64,000 bases of DNA from Delphinus delphis (GCF_949987515.2 NC_082684.1:52232006-52296005); one strand, 5' to 3'. Positions 36,532-48,156 are shown, numbered from the stretch's first letter. Numbers and translations: made by a program. Notes: generated from the letters alone by a model not told the origin.

Positions 36532-38288
36532 ATATATTGGAAAAGAAAAAGTAAGGCTGTCACTGTTTGCAGATGACATGATACTATACATAAAGAATCC
36601 TAAAGACTATACCAGAAAACTACTAGAGATAATTAACGAATTTGGTAAAGTAGCAGGATATAAAATTAATGCACAGAAATCTCTTGCATTCCTATACACT
36701 AATGATGAAAAATCTAAAAGAAAAATTAAGGAAACACTCCCATTTAGCACTGCAACAAAAAGAATAAAATACCTAGGAATACACCTACCTAAGGAGACAA
36801 AAGACCTGTATGCAGAAAATTATAAGACACTGATGAAAGAAATTGAAGATGATACAAACACATGGAGAGATAGACCATGTTCTTGGATTGGAAGAATCAA
36901 CATTGTGAAAATAACTATACTACTAAAAGCAATCTACAGATTCAATGCAAATCCCTATAAAACTACCAATGGCATTTTTCATAGAACTAAAATAAAAAAT
37001 TTCACAATTTGTATGGAAACACAAAAGACCCCAAATAGCCAAAGCATCTTGAGAAAGAAAAATAGAGCTAGAGGAATCAGGCTCCCAGACTTCAGACTAT
37101 ACTACAAAGCTACAGTCATCAAGACAGTATGATACTGGCACAAAAACAGAATTATAGATCAATGGAACAGGATAGAAAGGCCTGAGCTAAACCCATGCAC
37201 ATATGGTCACCTTATTTTTGATAAAGGTGGCAAGAATATACAGTGGAATAAAGACAGCCTCTTCAATAAGTGGTGCTGGGAAAACTGGACAGCTACATGT
37301 AAAAGATGAAATTAGAACACTCCCTAACACCATACACAAAAATAAACTCAAAATGGATTAAACACCTAAATGTAAGGCCTGATTCTATAAAAGTCTTAGA
37401 GGAAAACATAGGCAGAATGCCCTATGACATAAATCACAGCAAGATCCTTTTGACCCACCTCCTAGAGAAATGGAAATAAAAATAAACAAATGTGACCTAA
37501 TGAAACTTAAAAGCTTTTGCACAGCAAAGGAAGCTATAAACATGATGAAAAGACAAATCTCAGAATGGGAGAAAATATTTGCAAATGAAGCAACTGACAG
37601 AGGATTAACCTCCAAAATTTACAAGCAGCTCATGCAGCTCAATATCAAAAAATCAAACAATCCAATCCAAAAATGGGCAGAAGACCTAATAGACATTTCT
37701 CCAAAGAAGATATACAGATTGCCAACAAACGCATGAAAGGATGCTCAACATCACTAATCATTAGAGAAATGCAAATCAAAACTTCAATGAGGTATCACCT
37801 CACATGAGTCAGAATGGCCATCATCAAAAAATCTACAATCAATAAATGCTCAAGAGGGTGTGGAGAAAAGGGAACTGTCTTGCACTGTTCGTGGGAATGT
37901 CAATTGACACAGCCACTACGGAGAACAGTATGGAGGTTCCTTAAAAAACTAAAAATAGAACTACCATACGACCCAGCAATCCCACTACTGGGCATATACC
38001 CTGAGAAAGCCGTAATTCAAAAAGAGTCATGTACCACCATGTTCATTGCAGCACTATTTACAATAGCCAGGACATGGAAGCAACCTAAGTGTCCATGGAC
38101 AGATGAATGGGTAAAGAAGATATGGCACATATATACAATGGAATATTACTCACCCATAAAAAGAAACGAAATTGAGTTATTTGTACTGAGGTGGATGGAC
38201 CTAGAATCTGTCATGCAGAGTGAAGTTAAGTCAGAAAGAGAAAAACAAATACCGTATGCTAACACATTCCATATATATGGAATCTAAA
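36532..38288 (+). mobile_element. L1 truncated at both ends, RT to C-terminus of ORF2
   Basis: The copy begins in the reverse-transcriptase domain just before the catalytic loop; FADD is intact at 36566-36577 (ttt gca gat gac). The frame 36578-37132 continues through the RT thumb region but contains a frame change around 36960. The frame 37814-38287 carries the C-terminal cysteine-rich segment, with C-x3-C, H and two further C residues intact, and ends at the natural stop. No 3' UTR follows: the sequence leaves L1 at an A-rich stretch right after the stop. No matching flanking duplication was found. Confidence 0.88.
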
Positions 38289-38872
38289 AAGAAAAAAGTT
38301 ATCTTTGGTGAACTTTATGTACAATGCCAATATATCATTTCCCTCAAAGATAGTGATTGGTGCAGAATAGACTGGGTCAGATGATCCGTGGAGATACTGG
38401 GCCATACCTAACGACAGTTCTTAGCTTAAATACTTACTTATGGCCTTGTTAGTGTTACTATCTACATTACCTGTTTTATGACTCTTTTATAAGAATGTTG
38501 TTTTTGCATTACTAAATGTGTGACTGAGCCTCCAATAAAAATAATGATGACCAGGCAACTTGAAACAATTGACCAAATATATAGTTCTATAAGATAAATG
38601 ATTGTAATAGCGTAACAACTCCAGGTATGGGAGGAAGCGACAAAAGGGAAGCATTTCCTAGACCATAACAGACTTGTAAGACAGGCAATCCAGAGGCTTT
38701 TGGTTACTGTTAACAGGGCCTAGTCCAACAATAGCACGTTAGTGACCTATCCACTAAATCTTTGCCTGACCTGGGAACGAACATTCTTAGAACCTTGGGA
38801 CAAATTGGTCACAAATTGGTCACAAAATGCCTCACAAACCTTGATCAAAAATAAAACCAAAAGGGAGGGCAT
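38289..38872 (+). other. Probable ERV 3' internal region with polypurine tract
   Basis: Placed here because it precedes an LTR on the same strand. A purine run 'aaaagggaggg' at 38859-38869, then 'cat' and the LTR start at 38873, fits a retroviral polypurine tract that primes plus-strand synthesis. No env motif can be named. A 13-base unit is doubled at about 38803-38826 (caaattggtca twice). Confidence 0.45.
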
Positions 38873-39345
38873 TGTAAAATAAAAAATGCCGCCTACCATT
38901 CAGTTCTATAAGAATCAAGTCAATAGCCACTGCAGTTGCTGACCTACAAAACAGCTTGAAAGAAAAATGGGGCAAAGATCAGGATGAGGTACTCTGGGCT
39001 CTGGGAAAACTGGCAGAACTGCCCCTCAGATAGTTAGATATTTTCAGTAGAAAATTTTATGAACCCAGTTTCTTGCATCTTCCCATACTTAGCAAAGCAC
39101 TAAAACCATTAACTAATATATCTCTTCCTCATGAAAGCAGTAACCTTCTACCAAGATAGGTCTTTGATTGCACACATCCCTTCTCCAAAATCACATATGT
39201 AAGGACCTCCCCCCTTACCTTTCAGAACAGTTCTCAGAGCTCTCTGAGAGACTGTCTCCTGGGTTATAATCCTCAGGTTGTCCTGAATAAAAGTTTTCCA
39301 TTTCCTTCTTAGATTGATTATTAATTTTTTCATCAGTAGTAAAGA
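38873..39345 (+). repeat. ERV LTR, 3' copy
   Basis: Starts TGTAAAATAAAAAATG right after the polypurine tract. It has an AATAAA signal at 39286-39291, followed by a U5-like T-rich end. The CA end is not sharp. Probably class I; the family is not named. Confidence 0.6.
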
Positions 39346-41074
39346 GAAAACAAAAGTCTTGGTTCTCTCCCCGACCTTATTCTTTCTCATGATTTTAAAT
39401 TCCTTAATTGCCCATTCTTTTGACAGCTTTCCTAAGATTAATGCCTAGTATTTTTTAAATAAATATTTGTGGATTGAGGGATTCTTTGTTGTTTGGTAGA
39501 ATAAATAAGTTCCATTTTTGGCTATAATGTCTCTCAACTACAAATACATAAATCTTTGTAATTTAACTTTTCTACATCTTCATCTATAGCCATACTAAAT
39601 CTTTCTGTATCTTTGTGCCATATTAGGACTTATCAAATCAGCATCTTTCTCCCCTACACTGTATAGGAGAAATCTTGGAAATGTACTTCTCAGAATCTCT
39701 TGTCATCAGGATTCTGGGTTAGATTCAATGAAAAGCATTCACTTAAGATTTGGAAGACTAAAGAGAAGGGGAAATAATTAACCTCCTTTGGCAGCAGTAG
39801 GCAGACACAAAAGATTCATATAAACTTCCAATCACATATGTGAGTGAATCATTCACCTTGGTGTTACAGAAAGGGGAGCTCATTAGAACCAGCCTTGTAT
39901 AATTTCTGTAGCCTCCTAATCTCTGCAATGACATATTTCCCTGACCCTTGCTCTCCAAGCCCTTCTGATAGTTCTCTAAGCACACCTGATTTTCTGTGTT
40001 ATAATCCTTTTCTGTTAGAACACTTAAGGTATTTGGAAATAGAATTGTTTTCTCTAACACTTTGAATATGACTAAACCCTAACTGATAACAATTTATGTC
40101 CACATCACTAACTGTTTTATCTCTCTATGTCCATCCGTAACTGTATCTATACATAGTCATCTGTTGATGTAAAGGAGTTATTCAGAAATGTAAAAGGAAT
40201 GCTAGAATTGCTGTTGAACAATGATTTCCATGAAACCGAAGAGCTCACTTCATATATGACTAAAGTTTTTTCTAAAATGTCTATCTTGGCAAATTATTAT
40301 AGTTCACAGTGGCATGCAAAGAGGTGTTTAAAGATACATTTTAAATAATGTCTAGAATGTTAAATTAAAAATAAAGTATTAACTTTATTTTATATCCTTT
40401 TGATTTATCTGTAACCAAAGAAAAGCAGAATTATTGGTAAAAGCAATATTTCAATATTCATGTTTCTTTCTTAGAAATCATATGGAAAATTTTAAATTTA
40501 TCATTACCCTTACATTTTTAAATTACAAAATCCTATAACTGTACTCACTGCTTATGAAGCTAATATCTATGGCTATCATTTAAAACACTATATTGGTAGT
40601 TAAGTCTATTCCCCAGGACTTTTGATTGGAATATAATGTAGTCCTTGAGAAATGACAGTTCATTGACTAAAGCAATAATTTATTAGAATAAAAATCACAA
40701 ATCTCTAAAATCTCCAACAGATTAATTAGTATTCAAAGTATGGAGTTAATATCAAATCTGCAAAAAATATAAAATAATTTTAAAACTCTTGAAAGGGATA
40801 ATTGTATTCACTTTATTATTAATGGTTTATGTAATTCCAGACAACTAATATTTACAATCTCCCAGACCAGACTATGTGCCTAAAGGCTAAATTACCTTAT
40901 TCTTGGGTTCTATAGGAAACTGGCTGGCCCTTTGTACTCCTTTTTATTCATATCTATGTTTTCACCTGATTTACAATTGTTGAAATGAACCTTTGTTCTC
41001 CCATAGCAAAACTCATTGCCACAATCTCTTAAAGGGCTTTACTACATTCTGAGTATCTCTGTAGGACACAAATA
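39346..41074. other. Mixed AT-rich DNA, possible old repeat at 39660-40080
   Basis: About 39660-40080 has the texture of an old interspersed repeat ('caggattctgggttagattc'), but I cannot place it in a family. The rest shows nothing recognisable. Overlapping frames of 100 and 73 codons near 39758-40065 on opposite strands have no recognisable product. Confidence 0.35.
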
Positions 41075-41735
41075 TGATCATGCCATTTCTCTGCTTGAAC
41101 TATTCAAAATCTTTTCTTTCATCTCAGAAAATGGTCAAAACCTTAACATGACTTATAGACCCTTTCCTGTTCAGGTCCCCTCTTAGCCACCAAGCCATGT
41201 ATCATGATAGCTGTCTCTTCATTCTCTCTGTTCTACAGTGAATTACTTATAATTTCCTGAATATGTGAGGTTATCTCCAGAACAACTCCAGATATCACTG
41301 AGTAGAGTGAAGGTAGAGGGAACTGGAGCTGAGGTTGGTGCACCTCTCGAAGATATTAAGGAGGCTGTCGGCACTCACACCCCCTCTATGTGGCAGCCAA
41401 CTCCAATTCCAATTCCTTGGGAGAAATAGAATAGAGAGTTTCCCAGAGTAGTGATGTTAAAAGGCTGCATCTACAGAAATGATCATTGACCACCGAGAGA
41501 AAGCATAGCTTTTCCCTCAACAAAAAATACACCTGACAAATTATTTCTTATTCTTCAGGCCACAACCTATATGTCACTTCTGGAAAACCTTCAAGACTGG
41601 AGTGGATGCTCTTGCTTTTGCTTTTTCAAGATACCTTGTATCTTTGCCCATTTGATAATACTTATCACACTGTGTTATAATGAATTTTTCAAAGTTTTTC
41701 AAAATTCATTTTTCAATGAATTTTCAAAACTTCAA
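41075..41735 (+). mobile_element. LINE-2 relic, interrupted
   Basis: 41075-41275 follows the L2 3' region ('atgatcatgccatttctctg', 'caaaaccttaacatgactta'), and 41555-41735 resumes it ('cttcaggccacaacctatat', 'cttatcacactgtgttataa'). The 280 bases between (41276-41554) replace part of L2 and are not recognised. The distal end carries a palindromic A/T stretch at 41693-41731. Confidence 0.65.
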
Positions 41736-41856
41736 AATTCATTTTTACTACCAAAATAATATGGGAATATTTTTGATCCAATACATTGAAATAATGTCTT
41801 TACTTCAGTAACATTTTTATCATTTAAAGTAATCTAGATAACACTGCTAACAGGGC

Positions 41857-41859
<3 letters not shown>

Positions 41860-41915
<56 letters not shown>
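41860..41915. repeat. (AT)n microsatellite
   Basis: About 20 perfect AT units, one interruption (gtat), then further units. Confidence 0.97.
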
Positions 41916-42999
41916 GGTATAAAGTTTTAGTTACTTGTCAACTCAATTTGTTTTTATGTATTTTTAAGTATGTGGTTTCTCAATAAAAATCTTTTGAGAA
42001 ACAGTTTTCTTCTATAAAAGTTTAAAGACTAATGAATAAAGTATAGGATTATATTTCACTACATGCCTGATGTCCTAGTAAAGAACTGATAAGTGTCATA
42101 GTCATTCAGAGTACAGATAGGATTTAAGAAATGTATTATAGTAACTCTTGTTGAACTAAATGTCCTTCTATACTATATATATTTAAACACTTTAAACTAT
42201 GTTATCTTCTACTAAATCATCATCAAATGTATATGTTTTTAGACCAATAATCACTAATTTTATAACAATTTATTAACTAATGTAGTCAGGCCCTTGTCTC
42301 GTTTACCTTTTATAATTGTGGCATTTTGTTGACTCTGGAACTGTTCAGTTCTCCCTCCTCTACACTGGTATCTCAATTCTGCATCGTCACTTGACTTGAC
42401 CCAACTATCTCGGTAAGTCTGTCAACTTTTCACGTCTCTGTTTTTGCCGCTGTGGTCTCTGAAAAGAACTTGGAGGACTTTCTCTACAAGAGGTACAGGG
42501 CCTGGTCTCACTCAAGGACTGCCGTGGATCTTGCACAAGAGGGCTTCCTGGTCTCCACAGGTCTCAGGATATAAGGATCATGATTTATTTACTAGTTCAT
42601 TTATGTAAGATGAACTGAGCCAATAGTAGCTAGATATTTTTATTTTGCTTGTGTGTTAGAAGAAATTATACAATTGAGATTAAGCCCCCTTTGAGCATCA
42701 AGACCTATGTAAAGCTGATTCTATTTTTTTCTTTACTTTTTATTTTAAAATAATTTTAGATTTTTAGAAGAGTTGCAAAGATAGTGCTTTGGTTTACTCT
42801 TAACCTAACTTTCTCTAAAGTTAATATCTTACATAATCATGACCATTTATCTGAGAGTTTTATTTTGATAGGCAAATATTAGTAGAGAATTTAGAGCTTC
42901 TAAAATAATTAACCATTCTTTCATTCAAAGACTAATTATTCAATGCTTTGATAATCCCATTTACTAGATTAAAATAGAGAGTAGCTCAAAGATGTAGTG
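41916..42999. other. AT-rich DNA with a small GC-richer island
   Basis: Nothing firm. 42340-42570 is clearly less AT-rich than its surroundings and has one open stretch (42395-42574, 60 codons) beginning near a splice-donor-like 'cggtaagt'. I do not recognise the peptide, and its length is within chance. Confidence 0.35.
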
Positions 43000-43385
43000 C
43001 CAGGCACTGTTCTAGGTGCTGGAAGTAGCACAATAAACACAATAGACAAAATCCCTGCACTCATGGACATAACCCTTTAGGGTGGAAGACAGACAATAGA
43101 TATGACAAATAAATAATATAGTATAATGGATTAAACATAGTATATGATGGATTATGTTGAGTAGTCTTGGCAAAATTAAAGCAGGGGAGGGAGATGGATG
43201 GCGTTGGGGAAAAGAGACGCAGTTTTAAATAATGTGATCAAGGAAGGTTGCTCTGATGTTAAATTTGAGCAAACACATGGAAAAGTTTCATAATGAGCCT
43301 TGCAAATATCCCGATGAATGCATTCAAGGAAGAAGGAACAGCAAGAACGGAGATCTTGAGGCAAGAACATGGGTAGAAAACTCAA
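43000..43385 (-). mobile_element. LINE-2 3' end, reverse, first part
   Basis: The reverse complement reads in L2 order. Forward landmarks are 'ccaggcactgttctaggtgc' (terminal part), 'aatccctgcactcatggaca', 'caaggaaggttgctctgatg' and 'ggaacagcaag'. The L2 continues after an interruption at 43930. Confidence 0.75.
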
Positions 43386-43429
43386 GTAACATGGCATAGT
43401 ATTACTGGAGCGAAATGATTAGGGCATGC

Positions 43430-43867
43430 CAGGCAGTCTCCTGGCTTTTGACATTTGTGCCTACTGTTCCCTCTAACCAGAACATTCTTCCTCCAGGTAT
43501 ACACTTGGCTAAGTTTTTTTTTCCCTTAAATATATGTGCAAGTCTTCCTTTCTCAGTGAGGGTACTTTTAATCACCCAATTTAAGATTGCAGCCTGCCTG
43601 CTCATCTCTCTACCATTATTAACACCCTGGCATTCTGATCCCTCTTACCCTGATCTACTTTTACTATTCTTTGTAGAATTCCTAATAGAGATTACAATTA
43701 ATGTTTTAAGTCATATTTTTTGTTGTGTTTCTTCCTTTCTTGACTGTAAGCTTATGAAAGCAGGAATCACTTTTGCTTTGTTCAGTGATAGATACCAAGC
43801 ATCTAAAAGAGTGTCTACCACATGAAAATATTCAATGAATGAATGGAGAATGAATCAATATTTGTTG
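43430..43867 (+). mobile_element. LINE-2 3' end, forward, inserted in reverse L2
   Basis: Forward L2 order is clear: 'gttccctctaaccagaacat', 'cttcctttctcagtgagggt', 'cttgactgtaagcttatgaa' and the terminal 'caatgaatgaatgg' repeats typical of the L2 3' end. It covers the same L2 region as the reverse fragment at 43000-43385, so the two form an inverted pair with a spacer of about 50 bases. The 136-codon frame across it is incidental. Confidence 0.8.
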
Positions 43868-43929
43868 AAGAAATAAATGAATGGAGAACTTTAACCAGAG
43901 GTATGTCATAATAACTTAGATGTGTTGTG

Positions 43930-44400
43930 TAGAATAGCCTATAGGAGAGTAACTGTGGAAGCAGGGAGACAAGCTGTGAATGAAGGGAAGAGATATTGGT
44001 GGCTTGGACCAGGATATTAGCTGTAGAGATAGATAGTAATATGGTGCTCAGCATCTAGATATGATTTTGCCAAAAAATTAGATGTAATTTATAAGATAAA
44101 AAGTTGAGCATCATGCCAAGGATTTTGGTTGAAACAGCTAGAACGACAGTATTTCATTTAACTGAGTTCAATGGGTGGAACAGCTTTGGGGTGTCAAAAG
44201 AAATCAGGAATTCTATACTAAATATGATCACCAAGAGAATGTGTAAACAGAAAAAAGAAGCCCAAGGATTGAGCCCAGGGCACACCAACATCCAGAGATT
44301 GGGGGTAGAGGAGGGACCAATGGAGACTAAGAAGTAACCATTTAGGTGAGAGGAAAATTAGTAATGTCCTGGAAACTAATGGTGGGAGAGATCCATTTTG
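43930..44400 (-). mobile_element. LINE-2, reverse, continuation
   Basis: The reverse complement continues upstream L2 sequence. Forward landmarks are 'ggtggcttggaccaggatat', 'gcccaaggattgagcccagg' and 'cacaccaacatccagagatt'. Roughly 300 bases of L2 between this part and 43000-43385 are absent. Confidence 0.65.
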
Positions 44401-44784
44401 TTAATTGTTACAGATGAGTCAAGTAATATGAGGTATTTAATGAATATTTAATATTGATAGAATATTATGGAGGCATTGGTAAGCTTGACAAAGCATGTGA
44501 CACCCCCTCCCCAGCACACACACGCGCAAACACACACATCTCTTCCACCACATATCATCCACTTTCTCTCCTTCTGGCATACTACAATCACTGCTGATAT
44601 GGTTTCATAAATATTTCGTTTGCTCCCTTATAAACTGGCATTGGATTGACCATCTTAAACTTCTGTTCATTTGAGCTCTGGCCAGTGAATTTCCAGAATA
44701 TGGCTACAAGTTGCTTACATCTGATTTGAAACAACAAAAATACACAGACAATGTGAATCAGAAAGACCCATTTCCCTGCCTATT
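44401..44784. other. AT-rich spacer
   Basis: No recognised element; a short CA-rich run lies at about 44514-44536. Confidence 0.5.
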
Positions 44785-44890
44785 TCTGCAACACCTTAGC
44801 TGTGTGTCATTAATCAGCGCTTCTCTGGGCTTCAGTGTCTCTTTACACAAAATAAAGGGAATAGATTAAATTATTTAGAAATTGCCACTC
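44785..44890 (+). repeat. MIR SINE fragment
   Basis: 'agctgtgtgtcattaatcag' followed by 'ctctgggcttcagtgtctct' and 'aaataaagggaatagattaa' matches the order of a MIR core. Confidence 0.6.
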
Positions 44891-44999
44891 CTTCTAAGCC
44901 TGAAAGGAAATACCTGGACATCAAGTGCCCTGTGGCTCAAGTACTGTTTTGAGAATGGATTGTGCAGAAAGGAGCTGAGAATCCAGAAAGCACATAAAA

Positions 45000-45042
45000 A
45001 TGCATCAGATAAATTTTGCCTTTAGTCAGCCATGGGCACCAG
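45000..45042. repeat. Left arm of an isolated inverted repeat
   Basis: Starts 'atgcatcagataaatttt' and ends 'gccatgggcaccag'. Its reverse complement recurs at 45842-45894 with 42 of 43 bases identical plus one 10-base insertion. Flanking sequence on neither side is shared between the two arms. Confidence 0.95.
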
Positions 45043-45216
45043 TCCCCATTTACCTGACCTGTCTCAGGAAGTTTACAACTCAATATAAGAACTAGAGCTT
45101 AATTTCACCATGAGAGCTCACAAATTTTATGACAGTGCATATTGTTACTACTAAAATCTCATTAAGATCTGCAGTTTCCTGACCGAAGTATAGAATAATG
45201 TGCAATGTTAATGAAA

Positions 45217-45244
45217 TGACAATGACATTCAAATGTCATTGTGA
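45217..45244. other. 13-bp stem-loop inside the inverted repeat interval
   Basis: 'tgacaatgacatt' and its near-perfect complement 'aatgtcattgtga' are separated by two bases (12 of 13 pair). Confidence 0.8.
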
Positions 45245-45841
45245 AGATTTAGAGCAATAACAAATTTTAAAGAGTTTAAAATTTTATGCCACTATGTATG
45301 ATGGGCCACTCATTTTATCAATAAATGCTTATTATCTCAATAAAATCAACTTAAATTATCTTGAGAAATAGAAAGGTATTACAATATAGGTAACAGATGA
45401 TAATTTACCTTCATGTATTATCTTGTTATAAATGGTTATATCTATTAAATTAATATTTTATATTTATGCAATTTTATTGAAAACTGATTTAAAATTATTT
45501 ATATATCCTCCCAAATTTTCATTAATTTTATACACATTAAAATAGGTATTTCCAGGAATTTAATCTTTATAAATGAGAGGAAAAGTCACACAAAAAATTT
45601 TAAAACTCGTCAAGTTCACGATTATTCTAATAATCTTTAGTATATACTTCATAGTTAGCCATGACTTCTGTGATCCCATTCCAACATTAAATGAATGGGC
45701 CCTAAATATGCAGAAACCTGAAAAAGAAATGAACTGTTTATTCAGTTGTATAGCCCAGAGCATAATACCTTTGTCCACAAAATGTCTCAAATATCTGTTG
45801 ATTGTTATGTAAACAATAATAATTTCTTATAATGTAGATCT

Positions 45842-45894
45842 CTGGTGCCCATGGCTGAATAAAGGCAAACTTTATCAAAATTTATCTGATGCAT
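45842..45894. repeat. Right arm of the isolated inverted repeat
   Basis: Starts 'ctggtgcccatggctga' and ends 'tttatctgatgcat'. It differs from the left arm by one substitution and a 10-base insertion 'ctttatcaaa' that looks like a local near-duplication. The arm is framed by 'atctct' at 45838-45843 and 45893-45898. Confidence 0.95.
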
Positions 45895-45898
45895 CTCT

Positions 45899-46802
45899 TA
45901 TAATGGTAATCTCTATGTAGAGTCTTGTCACAGTGCTGATTAACACTTTTAAAAAGATGGAAAATAAAATAAAATATAATAGATTTTAATAGTTCTTCAT
46001 AAACTGAAACTTGGGAAGAAATTTGTCACACTAATGACAGTAATCTTGTACAAAACACAGTCCTCTTATATAATTAGGTAAAATCACAAAGGAGAAAATA
46101 ACAATTGCTGCAATTGTAACATGCGGTGTCCATCCTCTAGGGAGGGATGGTCTAATGATTAGCATAAGGTTTCTAAAAATATTCATTTTAATTTTCGTTT
46201 TATTTTGGGAACATAAAAGACCATAATCTTTGGAAGCTTGTTACTCAAATCCACTTTGCTACTATCCATGTAGGTGACAATAGGGGTTCCTACGTAAAGT
46301 CAGGAGAATAATCCGACCTGGATTGTAGTTTGGCTTTCCCATATTCTTTCTCTTAAACCTTTTATATGCTTCCAGATCTCTTTTTGGCAATACTTGTCAT
46401 GAAGTAACCAAAAGATATGTGATTGCCATATTGTACAGAAATGAAATTTACCAATTTCTACTAACACATTTCACTTGATATAATAACCGTAATCCCTTAA
46501 TAGGTTTATAAATAATATGTCTGTATAGATGATTATATAATATTTATACCAAAAAGGATAAGGAGGAAAATGTGTGTTTTGTGCAAGTCATATCTTCATC
46601 AAACAAAAGCAATTAAAACTTTATGTTCTATGTTATTTTCATTATGTAGTTATTTATAACTGTGTAAAGAAGAGATAATTATCCACCACACAAATACCCT
46701 CAGAAAGTTTGTAATCTCAATGTTAAGTTTTGTAGAAAATGTAAAAGTGATTAATTTCAACTACGAATTCAACACATGAATCCTCTCTAAAATATCAAAT
46801 TC
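45899..46802. other. AT-rich DNA, nothing recognised
   Basis: No repeat family, gene or simple repeat of note. Confidence 0.5.
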
Positions 46803-46984
46803 CATGGTTCTCAAATCTGGCTCCAATTAGGATCATGCCAGGAATCAAAAAAAAAAAAATTACTAATGCTAGGTCCAATCCAGAACAATTTAATCAGAAT
46901 ATCTTGGGGGCAAGTCCTGTTTATCAGTATGTTTTAAAAACTTCCCTTGTGGTGATAACTAACCATGTGGACTGAGATACACTG
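46803..46984 (+). mobile_element. hAT MITE relic, MER5A-like
   Basis: Begins 'catggttctcaaa' and ends 'tggactgagatacactg', decayed inverted termini of the MER5 type. The centre keeps 'ctaggtccaatccagaacaa', 'tcagaatatcttgggggcaa' and 'tgttttaaaaacttccc' in the expected order. An A run of 13 interrupts the first third. Confidence 0.75.
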
Positions 46985-47099
46985 TTCAAGATTATACATG
47001 TGACAACTAGTTAGAATCATTCTTGCAACTATTCTCTAATATTATATGAACAAGACTAATTAAGGAACTTTGAAATCTCTGAAGATTGATTTAAAAATT

Positions 47100-47700
47100 G
47101 CCTTGGACTTCTGGAATGGCAATGTGAGTAGCTCGCCCCGTAAAACAACCATTTACCTGGTGAAAATTATTTAATAATTATAATAACCGTTTAAAGTCTC
47201 TGTGCTTACCATTTCAGAAATATTTATTCAAGAAAAGCTATTAAATCTGGGTAAGAACAGCAAATCTGTGACATGTGAGCCACAGCTTCCTCCCACCCCC
47301 GACCCCATGCTCCTCTATGTCCCAGCTCCTTGTTACTGAAACTATTCCCAGCTGTTCTACTTCAATAAGACAAGGGCTCCCACTTTTCTCAGCTGCTACT
47401 CCAGGGCTGCAGTTTCACCTAATAGGGGCAGGACCCCCAGCAGCCCTGAATTGCAAAAGCACTCTTCCATTCAGGCACCACAGAGGCCACAGGGGCTCTC
47501 CATCATGAAAACTCAGGAAAAGAAAAAGGTTCAACTTGAAACAGAGTTTCACAGCAGTGGGGCACTGAGGCAGCAATATATTAAATGAAACCCAAGTGGC
47601 AAGAAAATGAACGTAGCTTCCTAAACTGACTGTTAATCCCAGAGAATACTTGAGCATTTGAAAACTTTGAGGTTATTGATAGTCTCCCAAGTGTGTTAAA
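47100..47700 (+). mobile_element. Old L1M/HAL1-like 5' region
   Basis: 'ggacttctggaatggcaatg' followed by 'aaaacaaccatttacctggt' is the opening of an old L1M/HAL1 5' UTR. A less AT-rich stretch follows to about 47600. ORF1 coding cannot be followed. Compare the related element at 240-1330. Confidence 0.5.
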
Positions 47701-48108
47701 ATATTTCTAGGAATGATATTCAAAAATATTTTTAAAACATACATTAAAAACAGATATACTTACATGTAAATGGCAAATTAAAATTTTTAATCTCTGTGAA
47801 TGGCCTGTACGTAATATGGAACTGCTTACTCAGTTAAATATAGAAGGAAGAATACCTTTAGGTTATCAGCATAAGAGAATTTCTTAAAGAACATAGCTTC
47901 CATTGTCATGGTCACCTTTTTTCAGAGAAGTAACTGTATTTTAGAATAAGTTACTCCATTCATTCATATGGCTTTCTTGTAAAATAAGCAAAATGGCTAC
48001 AGAAACTTCACGCTTGTTTTCTTCTTCATGATTTTACCCTACAGGTTTTGTTTTGTTTTGTTTTCATTTTAGGCATTACAACACTTAAATTCAGTTTTAT
48101 ATCAAACA

Positions 48109-48109
<1 letters not shown>

Positions 48110-48148
<39 letters not shown>
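48110..48148. repeat. (CA)n microsatellite
   Basis: About 19 perfect CA units followed by a short TA run. Confidence 0.97.

Positions 48149-48156
<8 letters not shown>

Noticed and set aside
37814..38287. Forward frame of 157 codons with a clear protein pattern
   Set aside because: It is the C-terminal part of L1 ORF2, not a host gene; the upstream ORF2 is truncated.
43415..43825. Forward frame of 136 codons with hydrophobic segments
   Set aside because: It coincides with the noncoding 3' end of a LINE-2, where T-rich text gives apparent hydrophobic residues.
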